The notes under the pieces are model-generated. The model was given only the letters and a program-made list of their open reading frames with translations. It made no database searches and was not told the origin of the DNA. A stretch of 26,642 bases of DNA from Multifurca ochricompacta (taxonomy: Eukaryota > Basidiomycota > Agaricomycetes > Russulales > Russulaceae). Numbering within the stretch: the stretch's first letter is position 1; the number at the start of each line of letters is the position of its first letter. Both the position numbers and the translations under genes were made by a program. The stretch covers positions 1 to 26,642 of the forward strand of contig WTXG01000389.1 of the NCBI GenBank assembly GCA_022496185.1. Reading direction: 5' to 3'. Positions 10,676 through 21,868 of this stretch are shown piece by piece.

Positions 10676-13600
10676 TTAGTGAGAAAAAAAAAACAGTGGA
10701 GTTGAGTTCCCCCACCCCCTGGTACCCCCACCAAACCCTATCCCCCCCCTTCTTTTTCTCTCCAAGTCTAAGCTCGGCCTTATTTCAACCTGAAACACCT
10801 TAGACCATGATGATGAGAAGCCTCCTCCCAAATATCTAGGTCCAACTCTCAAAACAACGAGAGTGGTCATGACCGCCCAGACCCAATCGAAGACCTCATA
10901 CGTGTGACGCGTACCACGGAAAAACGCGATTAGTGCAGGTAGCAACAATAACCAACGCGCTGACACCCATTCGAGCCTTAGATAAATGAATAAATGAATA
11001 AAATAGGCGGGAGTGGAGGGGAAGAGGGGGGGGGAGGGGTTTGTCTTGAGTGGAGACTTACCTATCGTCCGTCGGGAGGAGGATCGACTCGCGAGTCCAT
11101 GACGCGTAGTCAACCAATATTAGGTAAGGCGCCACCGAAAATAAGTTATGATCTCCGCTGCCGACGCTATCGAGTGCGGTCGGCCTGGGGGTGGTGGCTA
11201 GAGTGCGTACCCAGACGGCAAGTACCGGTGCTGAGAGGGGAAGTAACCAGGTCAAGAGGAGTAATAGGTGTTCCCCATCGTGCGACGAGGCTGGTGGAGT
11301 GACAACGATGGCGGTGGTGATGGGTGAGACAATTCGTGGGGGGTATAAAAGGGTGTTTCGTTTGTGTGTTGGGGATGGTGAACGTGGTGGTGGTGGTGGT
11401 GGTGGTGGTGGTGTGATTGCATTCGATGACGGAAGGGTGGTGTATGTTGTCGCGCAGGTGACCAGTGGATAATCCAGCAGCCGAGAAAGGCGACTTGCCA
11501 TGGGATGATTATAGCTACGAGTAACAAAATGAGGACCATGGACAGAATGGTAGTTTTGCTGATCCCAGCGATAACTTTCTTCCTGTTTTGAGTTTTGAGT
11601 TTTGAGTTTTGTTGGGAGGTGGAGAAGATGAAATGACATTATTACCTTGCCAGGAAGCGTTTTCCTAGTTTGCCAAAAGACCACATGAAGACGCAGACCA
11701 ACCACCAACTGACGGTGACCAAACCCGTCACGAGCAAAAGTATGAGTGGCGTCAGCGACGCGAAGATAAATTCCCCCTGATTACCGAGAAGGTAGTCGTT
11801 GGGCAGCGGGAGGAGCGACAGGACAAAGAAGACTCCCAAAAGAGACGGTAACGTTTCACGCGTGAAGATGGAAACCGATTCAGCCACGCTCGGCATTGGA
11901 GCTGTTTTTCTACGCGTCAGTGTGATTCGGTTCGAAGAGAGGGAAAACAATTACCTCCTCGTTCGTGTATGCCAAGAGCGTTGAATAACACCCAAGCAAC
12001 TACACCGACGGCCCAGCCGGGCACGGCGGCCCAATATCGAGCACCCATACGACCAAGAGTACCCCACCAATCGACGCGCAGACGCAAAGAGGTCACGTTA
12101 CAGTCAGGTAACACGTACAGCGTGAGATTGACGCCATGCGTATGCGGAGAGGATGTGAATGGCGCGCCGGTGTGCGCGTGGAGGAGTAATGGTCGGGATT
12201 GTGTGAGCGGGTGGAAATGAGTTTCAAAGTGCGATGCATGTTCGAGCAGTGGAGAAAGAAGTGGTTCTGTGTGTGAGGGCATGTGTTATAGCGATGGGCG
12301 TGGTGGCTATGTTTTACGGTTTTATCAAGAGTGATTATATATATATATGACGCACGGTTACATGACCTCTCGGATGCGTATGTCGCGCTGACACGGTAGA
12401 CCAGAAGAGCGTTTGAGAGCAAAGATGGTAACTGAACCTTGGTGAGTATGTTATCCGGATGGACCGTGATAGACACATCCTTGTAGAGCAAATCTATGAA
12501 ATAAGCATGGGGTTCATCAGCGTTGGGGTCTGTAATAGTTTCATTTTTGGGGTTAGTTACATACCATAAACGCTAAACGTCTTCAGGATAGGCTTGTCTT
12601 CTACGAAACTGCCAATTACCCATCCGCGTCCTTCATCATTGGAATATACTATAGAGACCCAGCGATAATCGTCTTCGATACTCTCTGACAAAGTCGACTC
12701 AAAGACGACAATCCCTTCCGATTCATCGACACCCTCGTGTGGGACAGGAAATGGTTTTTCGGGTGAAGCATTAGGGATAAACCTTAGGGATGTGGGTTCC
12801 CACTCTTCACAAGTGGGACGATATGAAGCAGAATGTGGGTCATCGGTCGAGGAGGTGCACAAGTAGAAGGAAACAGATAGAGAGGAAGTGTGATGAGGTG
12901 CCACTGAAAGAACCGAACCTTCGGACACGTACGCCACAAATTTCGTCGGAGAATTCGTCTTTGGGACTGGAGCAAGGTAGACTGCTTTCGACTTGCGCAG
13001 ATCGCGCAGGACCAGGGGACCAGAAGGCAAAACAATGTAACTTTCCTGGTTCAGATCAAGAGGCGCGGGGGGTTTCAGAGAAGGTGAGAGCGAGCGCCCG
13101 TCACGAAACCAACGATCGAAGATGAGACCACGCCCCGCAGAGGAAGAAGCGGTACCGAGCTCTAATGCTGCACGAGCGACACGCCAGCGCACCTGATGAC
13201 ACCAGACCATAACTTGATGCCCAACGCCCGTCCAACATCCCTCCAGAGCACTACTAAAGATCGTTCGCCGATAAGCGCGCTCTTTCGTAACCTCTGGTAA
13301 GACACACGACTCGGACGGAACCATGAGGTCGGTCGCACCACCACATAATGAGAGGATCGGCGTGTCAGAAGCTGTCAGCGACGCTTGGTTGTTTTCATAT
13401 ATGGCGGCGATACGACGATCAAATCGTGCGGGTGGAATTTGGTGTGGCGTCGACATGGTGATGACAGCAGATATGTTTGGAGAAGGAAGGAGAGACGTCG
13501 CGACGATCCCGCCCATCGAATGTCCCATGACAACGATAGACGTACCCTTCGGGTAAAGAGAGAGAATGTAGGATATAGCGCTGGATGCATAAGCTGTCTC

Positions 13601-14181
13601 GACATCCAGCGTTGGTCCGTGGAACGCGGAGAGATCTTCGTTGTATTCGACTAATGACAATTTGAGTCCAAAGAGAAAAATAAATACGAACCCACGAAGA
13701 GTCTAACGCACCGGCGAAAAAGTCGAGTGGTTTGATAGACTGCGAGATGAACTCGGATGAGGGGACGTACGGGGACGTATAGTATTGTCGTGCAGCTGAA
13801 GACGCTATTGAACGGATCTGGTGGGACGATCCAGCGTTTCCTGGGATGAAAAGAACTGGGACACCGCGCAGCTGCTTGGTTCGTAAAGGCAAAAAAAAAA
13901 AAGGAGGTAACTATAGGAAATTGACTCACCTCGTTATCCTCCCAGCCAACTTCCCTATAGAGTAAGAGAGAATACCGGCTGGCCAGAGGTGTCCACGATG
14001 TGTCGAACTGAGACTGGACAAGGTAGGATGGTGACATGTAGGACATTCGACATCCTTGTGGAGATAATGTGACAGCAGAATCGGATACGGCGCGGTATAT
14101 GATACCAACAGATATGATAGAGAAAAGGCCCAGAAAAATGGACAACGTTCTGGTCATGACAAGACCGCTCGAACGTGGCAT
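10676..14181 (-). CDS. BST1: GPI inositol-deacylase (PGAP1/Bst1), with one frameshift
   Basis: The ER enzyme removes the acyl chain from GPI inositol and is needed for export of GPI-anchored proteins. Eight minus-strand exons are supported: 13930-14181, 13712-13874, 12565-13650, 12356-12493, 11955-12266, 11646-11901, 11062-11582 and 10676-10976. The N-terminus has a signal-anchor (LSIFLGLFSIISVGIIY). The alpha/beta-hydrolase part shows VPVLFIPGNAGS and the lipase serine motif VMGHSMGG, with later Asp and His candidates in GGATDLMVP and GVGHQVMVW. A long lumenal region follows, then several C-terminal membrane segments (LPSLLGVFFVLSLLPL; LILLLVTGLVTVSWWLV; LILLLVAIIIPWQVAFLG; LLLLTWLLPLSAPVLAV; WLLLLPALIAFF). 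The start at 14181 is the ATG just before the signal-anchor; 14157 is an alternative. At about 11467-11475 the frame shifts by one base between the WQVAFLGCWIIH helix and the next conserved block (TCATTYTT), and no GT-AG intron can bridge it. As written, the protein would lose its last three membrane segments. Confidence 0.87.
11386..11412 (-). repeat. (GGT)9 trinucleotide repeat inside BST1
   Basis: Nine GGT units on the plus strand read as nine CCA (proline) codons in the frame of the downstream BST1 membrane segments. In the frame that follows the upstream deletion they read as histidine. The repeat lies in a loop between two membrane helices, which is a tolerant place for length change. 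Confidence 0.8.
11585..11611. repeat. Heptanucleotide repeat in a BST1 intron
   Basis: The unit GTTTTGA is repeated nearly four times in tandem in the intron 11583-11645, close to its 3' splice site in the gene's orientation. It is a simple tandem duplication with no evident function. Confidence 0.85.
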
Positions 14182-14485
14182 ACAGTAGACACGGGACAGG
14201 CGGGGGACAGGGCATGTCAGTGGCCAGTGGCCACGGGTCACCGGCCCGGACAATTAAAAAGTATGACCCAGAAGCATATATTTTATTCAGTTTGCTTATA
14301 AAAACAGGACATTTCAGTGGAACGCGGCACAGTATATCAAGTGCGGGGCTCTGGACCTCGCCGGGTATAGGATCCCTTGCGCGAGGCCACAGGACGAGGT
14401 CTATCTTGGGGGTTTGATAAGGAGCAACCGATGACTGATGGATAGATAGATGATATATGCGAGATGAATCCGTAGCACTTCATAG

Positions 14486-14665
14486 AAGATCCCGGTGGCG
14501 CGAAAATCTGGCAGAGGTGTGCCAATGCCCGTTAACGAGATTGCGGAGGTCGGTATCGGTATCAACGACACAGAAAATTTCACGGACATTGATCCTTCGA
14601 TTGCCCAGATTTCCGTCTTCAAACAAATGCATCAAGGTGGCAGTGGGGGCACAAGTGCGCGTTAA
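14486..14665 (+). CDS. Unrecognised coding-like stretch (possible exon or small protein)
   Basis: An open frame of 59 codons follows a plausible 3' splice site (TTCATAG at 14479-14485). It includes an internal ATG at 14525 that would alone give a 46-aa protein. It reads in part KIPVARKSGRGVPMPVNEIA and NDTENFTDIDPSIAQISVFK. Codons follow the purine-any-pyrimidine pattern much more strongly than neighbouring frames, which suggests real coding. Upstream, an open stretch in the matching phase ends at a possible GT donor near 14400, behind a TATA-like run at 14297-14303. Downstream, a donor near 14635 could join to an open frame at 14743-15021. I do not recognise any family. It could be a small gene between the divergent BST1 and UBP2 promoters, a gene remnant, or chance; the antisense frame is also open for 47 codons. 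Confidence 0.3.
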   Translation, partial: KIPVARKSGRGVPMPVNEIAEVGIGINDTENFTDIDPSIAQISVFKQMHQGGSGGTSAR

Positions 14666-15068
14666 AAAGTAGCACAGACCTAAGCTTATGGCTGACTGGC
14701 CATACCGACCAACGGTCGTGGGTGTGTGTGTAACTTAAAGCAGTGATTGGAAGGGTACACATAGATGCTGGTGGGATGCTCTCACACACAAGTACACTTC
14801 TTCCTGCCTCTTTGTACAGCAACAAAGCGGGCGCATTCAAAGCAAATAATGCACCAATGGAGGTAGGCCATGCATGGAGAACATCTGTTCTATACAATGA
14901 ACGGAGAAGAGTAATTGCCTTCCATTTGTCCAATCGATTGCAATTAGCAGGCTTAACTTCGGCCCTTCTAACCGTTCGAGTGTCTTCTGTCTGGCAAAAC
15001 TCTGCCATGATAATATTGTGACTTCTTGAGTGAGATAGAGTGATTTATTCAAAAGGTGGAACAAGTGT

Positions 15069-15084
15069 GACGCGCCGACGCGTC
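15069..15084. promoter_or_regulatory. GACGCG/CGCGTC inverted repeat containing an ACGCGT (MCB-like) box
   Basis: Six-base arms flank a four-base centre. The right arm holds ACGCGT, the core bound by fungal MBF-type cell-cycle factors. It lies 223 nt before the UBP2 start codon. The role is inferred from the motif only. Confidence 0.35.
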
Positions 15085-15225
15085 AGCGTAGAACACGAGC
15101 CCATTGCAATGGCGACTTGAGCAAACTTCTTTCAACACCGTCAATAACAACGATATCGTCGAATTCACCCATATCCTTCACAACATCGTAGTCACTTGGA
15201 AAAGACAAAAAAGAACTTTCAGGAG

Positions 15226-15238
15226 TGACGTGACGTTA
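15226..15238. promoter_or_regulatory. Repeated TGACG half-sites upstream of UBP2
   Basis: Two overlapping TGACG elements (TGACGTGACGTTA) lie about 70-80 nt before the UBP2 ATG. This is the half-site of CREB/ATF-type bZIP factors. The position fits a proximal promoter, but no binding is shown. Confidence 0.3.
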
Positions 15239-15306
15239 ACCGAAACTAGCTCTGTAATCTTTTCTTTTGACCATCCCTCTCCGCCTCTCTCCACGACTCC
15301 ATCGAC

Positions 15307-18300
15307 ATGACAAATAACGAGAAAAGGAAGACTCCTGACGCAAATGTGGACCCTGTGACTTTACAAGGAGGGGTAGCGTCGATTTCTCCTTCGACATTCT
15401 ACTACGGAAGTCAAGGCCAAGGTCAACAACCACCCTTGCCACCTAACCGTCCCGCAGTCGCGGCCTTGGGTTCGTCGACTACGGGACATTATACAATACA
15501 AACCTCAGAAAAGTCTCCTTTTCGTGAACCCGAGCTTGTGCCAGACGATTCGGACCAATTACCCGCCCTGGACGACTACCAAGCAGATCAGGATCGTCGC
15601 CCATTCGAGTACACCACGCCACCTCGTGAGACTTGGGAGCCCGCTGATGAGGGCCCATGGCCTTCCCATAGTGAGCAATATTATGGGAGTACGTCAAGCA
15701 ATCCCTTCGCTCAAACTGACCGGTGGATCGCCAGTGGCCCGGCGCCCAGCTGGGGTGCGTACGACAACAGCTGGGCCGCTGGGTCCGCGCGACGTTCCGT
15801 TCCCATCGATGGACGGAACGAAACTGAGGAGATGCGTTGGTGGGATGTGCAAGTTCGCGGCGTATATGCTCGCCCTGGCCATGGCATTCTGCCTCCCGTA
15901 CTGGCAGACAGGCTTCACAACCCGGAGCATACACTCTTCTCCATATCCGTCCAGCCTCCCGATCTCAAACCCACCCTTCCTCCCACTCCCACTCATTCTC
16001 AGCCCGCGCAGTCCGAATCGCCAAAGCACCACAAGTCTACGGATAGCACGTCCTCTTTGCACAGTAGCCAAGCACCTCTATATGCTCCTTCTCCTTTGAA
16101 CTATTATCCTGCAGCCGAGGAGGTTCGTACCGCAGTCCCGCATCCAAGCGCATACTACTGCCGGAAGCACAATGGCTGGGTCCTTCTCGTCTGGAAATCC
16201 TCTTCCGTGAACCCGCCCCTCTCCCGGTCGTTCAACGGTACTCTCCCGGACCATAGCCATCGCCGGATGACAAACTCGTGCATTGGGGATGGCGAGCAGC
16301 CACTAGGTCCCGCCAATGTCACGCACCACTTCCACGCTTATGAGCGTGCCGTTGACGCGCGCCGCCTCACCCACCCATTCAATGCGAGCGAATGGGAGAA
16401 CGAGGAGCGTTCTAAGCTCCGCAATCGCAGGGTGACCCTGCGAGGTGACGACCCAACTCCGGCGGCGACCGTGCTGGAGCAAGTTCCAGCGGACGACACC
16501 CGAATGGACACAGAGCAAGAGGAGAGCGAAGGTGAACTGCTGGATCTCTATGTTTGTTGCCAATGTTCCTTTTATGTAATCGCGTCGGATGTTATTCCTG
16601 GCGTAATCCCTGTTAAGTTGTTGGAAGATCTGGTCAAGAACAAGATGGAGAACCCGCCACTAGATAGGAACGGCGAACTCGCAGCATTGATAACCCTCGA
16701 GACGATCCTAACGTACGTGCCACTTTCCGCATGTTAATCGCTTGTGCTCACCGTTTTTACACAGGATCATAGAGAATAGGGTGTGGAAGGGAGAAACTCG
16801 GCAGCTCCCTGTGTCGAGAAAGACGTTCCAAACCAAATTGGGATGGAACACTACACTGTGAGACTTCCACCATATCTGCCATCCTTTCTGGCCTTCTCTA
16901 AAAGTGTTTTGTTATCCTTCGGTCTAGCGCCCGCATATTTGAGAGCTTGGGCTTTGAAACTAGACAGCTAGTTGGGCCTGTGCCGGATGTGGCACTCTCC
17001 CCGCCCGATATAGATCCCACCACGCCTGCTGGCAAGCTTGCACGCAGCAAATTACTGCGCGCGTGGGTGGAACTCAGTGCCTGGGTCGCCGATTATTCGA
17101 AGAGGTTTGGTGGGTCCACCATCAGCATGACTTCGTACAGTACAATAGTTGACTCTTATACATGCGCAGCCCCCGCACTCAGGACTCACGTGAATCCTCA
17201 TAAACTCTGGGTCAAGATCGATAGCGCCCGCGAGGAATATCAGCATGCAATTGGCGCTCATCCCGATCAAAGTAGGTTCACCTATTTTTTGAGATTGCCG
17301 TACCCGATCCGAGGTTTGCAGTCGCTCGAGGACAGCTCCCGCAAATTCTTAACGATTATGATAAAATTGACGATGCCGTAACGAATCTTGGCTTGACGAA
17401 GACTACGTATTCTCCAGGTGCCTTGGACAAAGAAGATTTCCTTTTTTTTTCCCGCTTGTTCTCTAACATCAAGTTCACAGACTTGCTCGCGTTCGCCTAC
17501 TTCGCCCAGGCTCGCTGTAATCCCGCACATACGATCGAGTACTTCACATCCTTCTATACCGTTTGCCAAATGGTCACAACTATGACCGACGAGCCATCAC
17601 AAACCCTCCAATCTTTCGTTTTTGATGAGCGCGAGCGCGGCCGGTTCACGCGCGAAGATTTCCGAGAGGCGCCCACCGTTCTTGGTTTCGGCTTCCATGG
17701 GACACTCGGCGTCGAGTACGACGATGATGTGCCGGACGAGTTTGTTGAGAACGCGTGGAGGGAGGCCGTCAGGCGCGCGTGGCGCGAAGGAGGTGACGGG
17801 CAGCACTTGACCATGGCGAACGATGCATTCCGGCGCATGGCGGAGATGCGTGGGAGCGAGGCGCTGTGGAAGAAGTGGGAGCAGGCGAAGGACGGGGGAA
17901 TGACTCCCGAACGCGCGTACTCGACGCTCGAAGTGCCTGCAGAGATTGACGATGGGATGCTCATTACCATTTTCTCGATGCGGGTGAGTCCTCTCGCGCT
18001 CGTTTTTTTTTTTCCCTCTAGTGTGGTCGTCTGTGAGCAGTATGTTGATGGGGCGCGCGAAATCTGTAAATAGGTTGAGGATCAGCCGAATCAGGTGGAT
18101 AAGATGCGCGAGGCCATCTCGGTCATCGCGGAGATGAGGGATAGCGAACGTTTGCGCAAGTTCCTCGAGACAGGCAGCGATCGTATGTGGCTCATCTCTG
18201 CCTACGTGTGTCGCGTCACCAGAGGTCTGAAATTATATGCGTAGCCGGAGAGACAGTCCCTACTGCGCGTCAAGATTGGCCAAGGGGCCTAAATCAGCTC

Positions 18301-20533
18301 GGAAATACATGTTACCTGAACTCGCTTTTACAGGTATGTACTACTAGCGCTCATCTCCATCTCTATGGGCTACTTTCTGACTGACGACGTACCCTAGTAT
18401 TTCTACACGATTAAGGACCTCCGAGATGCCATCGCACCCCTGCTTAACTCTTCTGGGAAAACCATGGATGAGGAAAAACTTACAGATGACGATTTGAAGC
18501 GACACCGTGTTGGCGGGCGCTTGGTTACGCGCAAAGAGATCCTGCGCTCGAAGAAGTGTTGGTATCAATGACCTTTCCGCTTGGCTAATCATTGATTTGC
18601 TTGTAGTCGTCAGCGAGCTCGCTGAGCTCTTCTGGCATCTCGAGCATGCCGACATCGCATCGGTAACTCCGACGATAGAGCTAGCGAAGCTTGCGCTCGT
18701 CACCTCCAAAGACGAGGAAGACGACATTGAGCAAACGGCGACCGACTCTTCGAATGATACCGACGCCACACTCGTGGAAGACGCGCCGCCCCGTGTAGGT
18801 CCGGTCACGGGTTCTCCGGTAGGTTCTCCAGGAGCATCGTCATCGTCTGTGCTTGGCAAACGCTCGCGGGATAAGGAGATCGGATCTCGGATGTCGATTG
18901 ACTCATTCACGGACAAGGACAACTATGTGATCATTTCGAAGAGTCCAGACGCTGGGCCATCTGGCTTGGGCGGCGGCAGTGGCGGCGACGGTGGTGCTAC
19001 TCAGGACGTTGAGATGAAGGAAGGTGAAGCTCCAGCACAGTCTGGTGCGAAGCCACCGTTGCCGCCCAGAAAAACAACAGAGTCTGTCATGATGTTCGGT
19101 GCGTGTTGCTTTCTTTGCCCTCGGTAGTTTGGGTGTTGACCGGGTTGTCGCCTCGGCGACTTTTTATTAGGACGTCAACACGACGTCTCGGAATGCATGG
19201 ACAATTGCGTATTTCAGATCGAAACCGCCTTGCTAAAATTTGATGGTTTGGACGAGTCGGAAGACGGAAAGTCAAGTGTGGTGAAACGGTATGTTGATAT
19301 TTTTAACCTTTTTTTTGGGCTTCGATAGCAATCAACCCTCCCCTCCGCGGCATCGATCAGTTTGTTCTACGGGACCTCGCGACAGCGATTGGTAGCGCCG
19401 ACATCGGAAAGCGCGCGGACACTCTCGACACACGAGACTGAAAACGTATTTTCGATCCTCCCCGTGAGCGTGTCCGACGAGGGATACGACCTGTACGATG
19501 GCCTCAACAGCTATTTCCATTCTACGGCGCAGCTAGATTCGGACACGGTCTCGATGGAGATCACTCTGGTCGATCTTCCACCCGTGTTGCAGATTCAGCT
19601 CCAGGTGTGTATGCTGGCTTTTTCACACAAGTTCACGTGATGTAATATTTGTTACTGTTACTGTTACTGTTATGTGATCAGAGGGTGCAATGGGATCGCG
19701 AGACTGGTCAATCGTGGAAATCCCAAGCATTCGTCAAGTTCGGCGAGACGATTTGTATGGATCGTTTTCTTGACAGTGCGAACCCAGACAAGAGAGCACG
19801 CTCGAAGACCATTCTCTCGGAATTGACCAAATGTCGCGACCGGATCCACCTATTGACGACGGGACAGGTGCGTACGCGCGGGCGGCTTTGATCTTTCCCT
19901 CCCTTAGAAAGGGAATAAATTTGTTAACACACTTTTTTGAAAACCCTTACCCTACCCCCGTCCTCCTCTACAGCACGCTCCGTTCACGTCGGCTCTGAGC
20001 AATACCCACGATGTCCTCAAGAATTTACATGAGACGATGCATCTACCGGAACTCGACAGTCAGCTTTTGTCCGATTTGATTGCCGAGCGGGACTATCTCC
20101 AAGACGAGCTTGAATTGCTGCGCGCGAGTGCGGCTAGCATGAAGCAGGAGCTAGAAGATATATGGAAGGAGGAGCACGAGGCCGTGTACGAGCTCACGTC
20201 TGTGTTCATCCATCGAGGATCAACCCCCCAATGGGGGCATTACTTTTTCTATTCGCGACATTTGCCAGAGAATCCCGATTCATGGTTCAAGTATAACGAT
20301 TCGGAAGTGGGTGTCGTACCCAAGGACGAGGTGCTCGCGGACACGACGGGCTCGACGGCGAATCCTTATATGGTGTGTGATTAAATCAGATCTTTCTTCA
20401 CTTCTTTTTTTTTTCAAAGGGGCGAAACGATTAATTCTTGAATCCCTCCGCACAGCTCGTTTTTGTTCGGAAAGGGTCCGACATGATCAGTACCGTTAAA
20501 CGATTTGACCCTATGTCCCTGGAAGATGCTTAA
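15307..20533 (+). CDS. UBP2: Ubiquitin carboxyl-terminal hydrolase, Ubp2 type (USP/C19 family)
   Basis: Fourteen exons join in phase to about 1,427 aa: 15307-16712, 16765-16857, 16946-17104, 17183-17271, 17322-17983, 18074-18182, 18245-18333, 18398-18557, 18607-19098, 19171-19288, 19361-19604, 19682-19867, 19974-20372 and 20456-20533. The long N-terminal half has a disordered Pro/Ser-rich start, then the Ubp2-family region (LYVCCQCSFYV, PGVIPVKLLEDL, HKLWVKIDSAREEYQHAIGA, FAYFAQARCNPAHT). The USP catalytic core follows: Cys box GLNQLGNTCYLNSLLQ with the nucleophile at about residue 862 (codon 18310-18312), a QHDVSECMDN box, and His box WGHYFFYSRH with the histidine at about residue 1358 (codon 20238-20240), followed by WFKYND. 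In yeast Ubp2 trims K63-linked ubiquitin chains with Rup1 and Rsp5. An insert rich in Ser, Asp, Gly and Pro (exon 18607-19098) sits between the Cys and QHDV boxes. All catalytic features look intact. The start is the first ATG of a long open exon. Confidence 0.9.
19651..19672. repeat. (GTTACT)n microsatellite in a UBP2 intron
   Basis: Three full GTTACT units plus a partial fourth lie within the intron 19605-19681. This is a simple repeat that does not touch the splice sites. Confidence 0.85.
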
Positions 20534-21868
20534 TTAAAACAGAGAGAGAGAGAGAGATGAAAGAGAGAGGCAAAGCGTCTCTTGACCATCTTGATTTTTC
20601 CGTCCATGTTGTATGATGCATACCCTCCCCCCTTCTTTTGGCCACTCATCTGTATAACAATCACACACACATACATATACACACACACATTCATGCGACA
20701 ATGTTTACTTGCTCTTCCCGTCTTTTTAATTCAACGGTCGTGCGCGGTTTTTGCTGCCGCTTTTTATTGTTCAACATATTTAAGTGTGATATTCTTCAGA
20801 ATAAAAAAGGGTGTAGGAGAATTGCTCTCTTACGCGTTTCCGAGAGGGTCGGTGTGCGTGTGTGTTAGTTGTATCACTCACTATTGGTAAACACAGTTTA
20901 TAATCGTGAGACTGTGTGGTCTACCAAGTTTCAAGATATTCGACGTATTCAACGCATCCGACGTATCCACGCACTTGACACATTTAGCATTGATCGACGT
21001 TACCGACATTCGATGCAGACCAGTTCCCAGCCATTCAGTGTTATCATCGACATCGACCCCCTTCTTCTCTTCCCTTCTCACCTACACGGAACCTCTCTCT
21101 GCTTCGAACTCGTTCGCTAACTTCGAAGGCCAAGTGGCACGCAATGAGATGAAGAGGTGAGACAAAGCTGGTATTTACTTGTCTTTATATATACATGAGG
21201 GTCTGTATAAATCCAAGGTTTAATGTAAGTGAGTGGTATAAGGAAGGAAGGACCCGAGACCCTTCGGTACTACCCGGTTCTGTCATTGCCGTCCTTTGAC
21301 GATTGAGTCAACAACTTGAAAGGGGTTTGTAGTAGGGCACCTGGGCTAGCTCTTGAGTTGAAGCTCGAAGGGGGTGATAAGTGTCCAGAGGTGAATAGCG
21401 AGCCAGTAAGCACTAGATTAATAGATGGGTCATGGTCATACAAGTGGTTGAGAAAGCAAGACGGAGCCGGAGCGGGCAGAGGCGGAAGAACTCACGAAGA
21501 TTAGATAACCATGAATGAGGATCAAAATCCTAAACCCTAAGCTCATTTTGACTGGGGAGTGAACAAGAAAGGCAAAGCAATTGAATGTAGCGCGAGTAAA
21601 TCTTATGTTCGCCTGAAGATGTATTTGCTCAAGGCATCCGATATTCACTGAAACTTTCGAGCTGCACATATTCATAAACCAAAGGGCTACCTTGCATTCA
21701 TCGAACACCTTGGGTAAACCCGTTGTGGTGTAATTGGTTTTGATCTGATAAGTAGCACACAGCTCTTCAACTCGTCACCAAAGAGTATCTTAGCTTCTAC
21801 TTCCAATCGTATATAATACGAAGGGAGATAGTATACTCAGTTACAGCCAACAACCCTAACCTCTCATC
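20534..21868. other. 3' flank and gene-free interval with simple repeats
   Basis: The UBP2 3' end is followed by an (AG)n run at 20541-20556 and a CA/TA-rich run at 20662-20689. A hairpin-capable CACAGT/ACTGTG pair lies at about 20892-20915. Open frames at 20582-21160 and 21436-21708 show no domain, splice logic or conserved motif. I see no supported gene over about 1.3 kb. Confidence 0.5.

Noticed and set aside
11252..11539. Poly-histidine frame on the minus strand suggesting a metal-binding protein
   Set aside because: It is BST1 read past the one-base loss; the histidines are the (GGT)9 tract in the wrong frame.
12340..12500. Apparent second frameshift in BST1
   Set aside because: A strong GTGCGT donor at 12355 joined to the acceptor at 12267 gives an in-phase junction, so no lesion is needed.
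14619..15064. Minus-strand open frames of 129 and 75 aa
   Set aside because: No motif, and they oppose a plus-strand stretch with better codon periodicity. There is not enough to support a gene on this strand.
15479..15934. 151-aa minus-strand and 191-aa plus-strand alternative frames in the first UBP2 exon
   Set aside because: Both are Pro/Arg/His-rich and show no family. The 476-codon frame that leads into the Ubp2 domain explains the region.
17554..17970. 138-aa open frame on the minus strand inside UBP2
   Set aside because: It is the antisense of a GC-rich coding exon whose plus-strand translation is clearly Ubp2-like. The Ser/Arg-rich composition is typical of a shadow frame.
18344..18922. 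192-aa open frame on the minus strand inside UBP2
   Set aside because: Antisense to the Cys-box and linker exons. It has no motif and crosses two well-supported plus-strand introns.
20582..21160. Several overlapping plus-strand frames of 76-102 aa
   Set aside because: They begin in CA/TA simple repeats, lack domains and splice logic, and lie in the 3' flank of UBP2.
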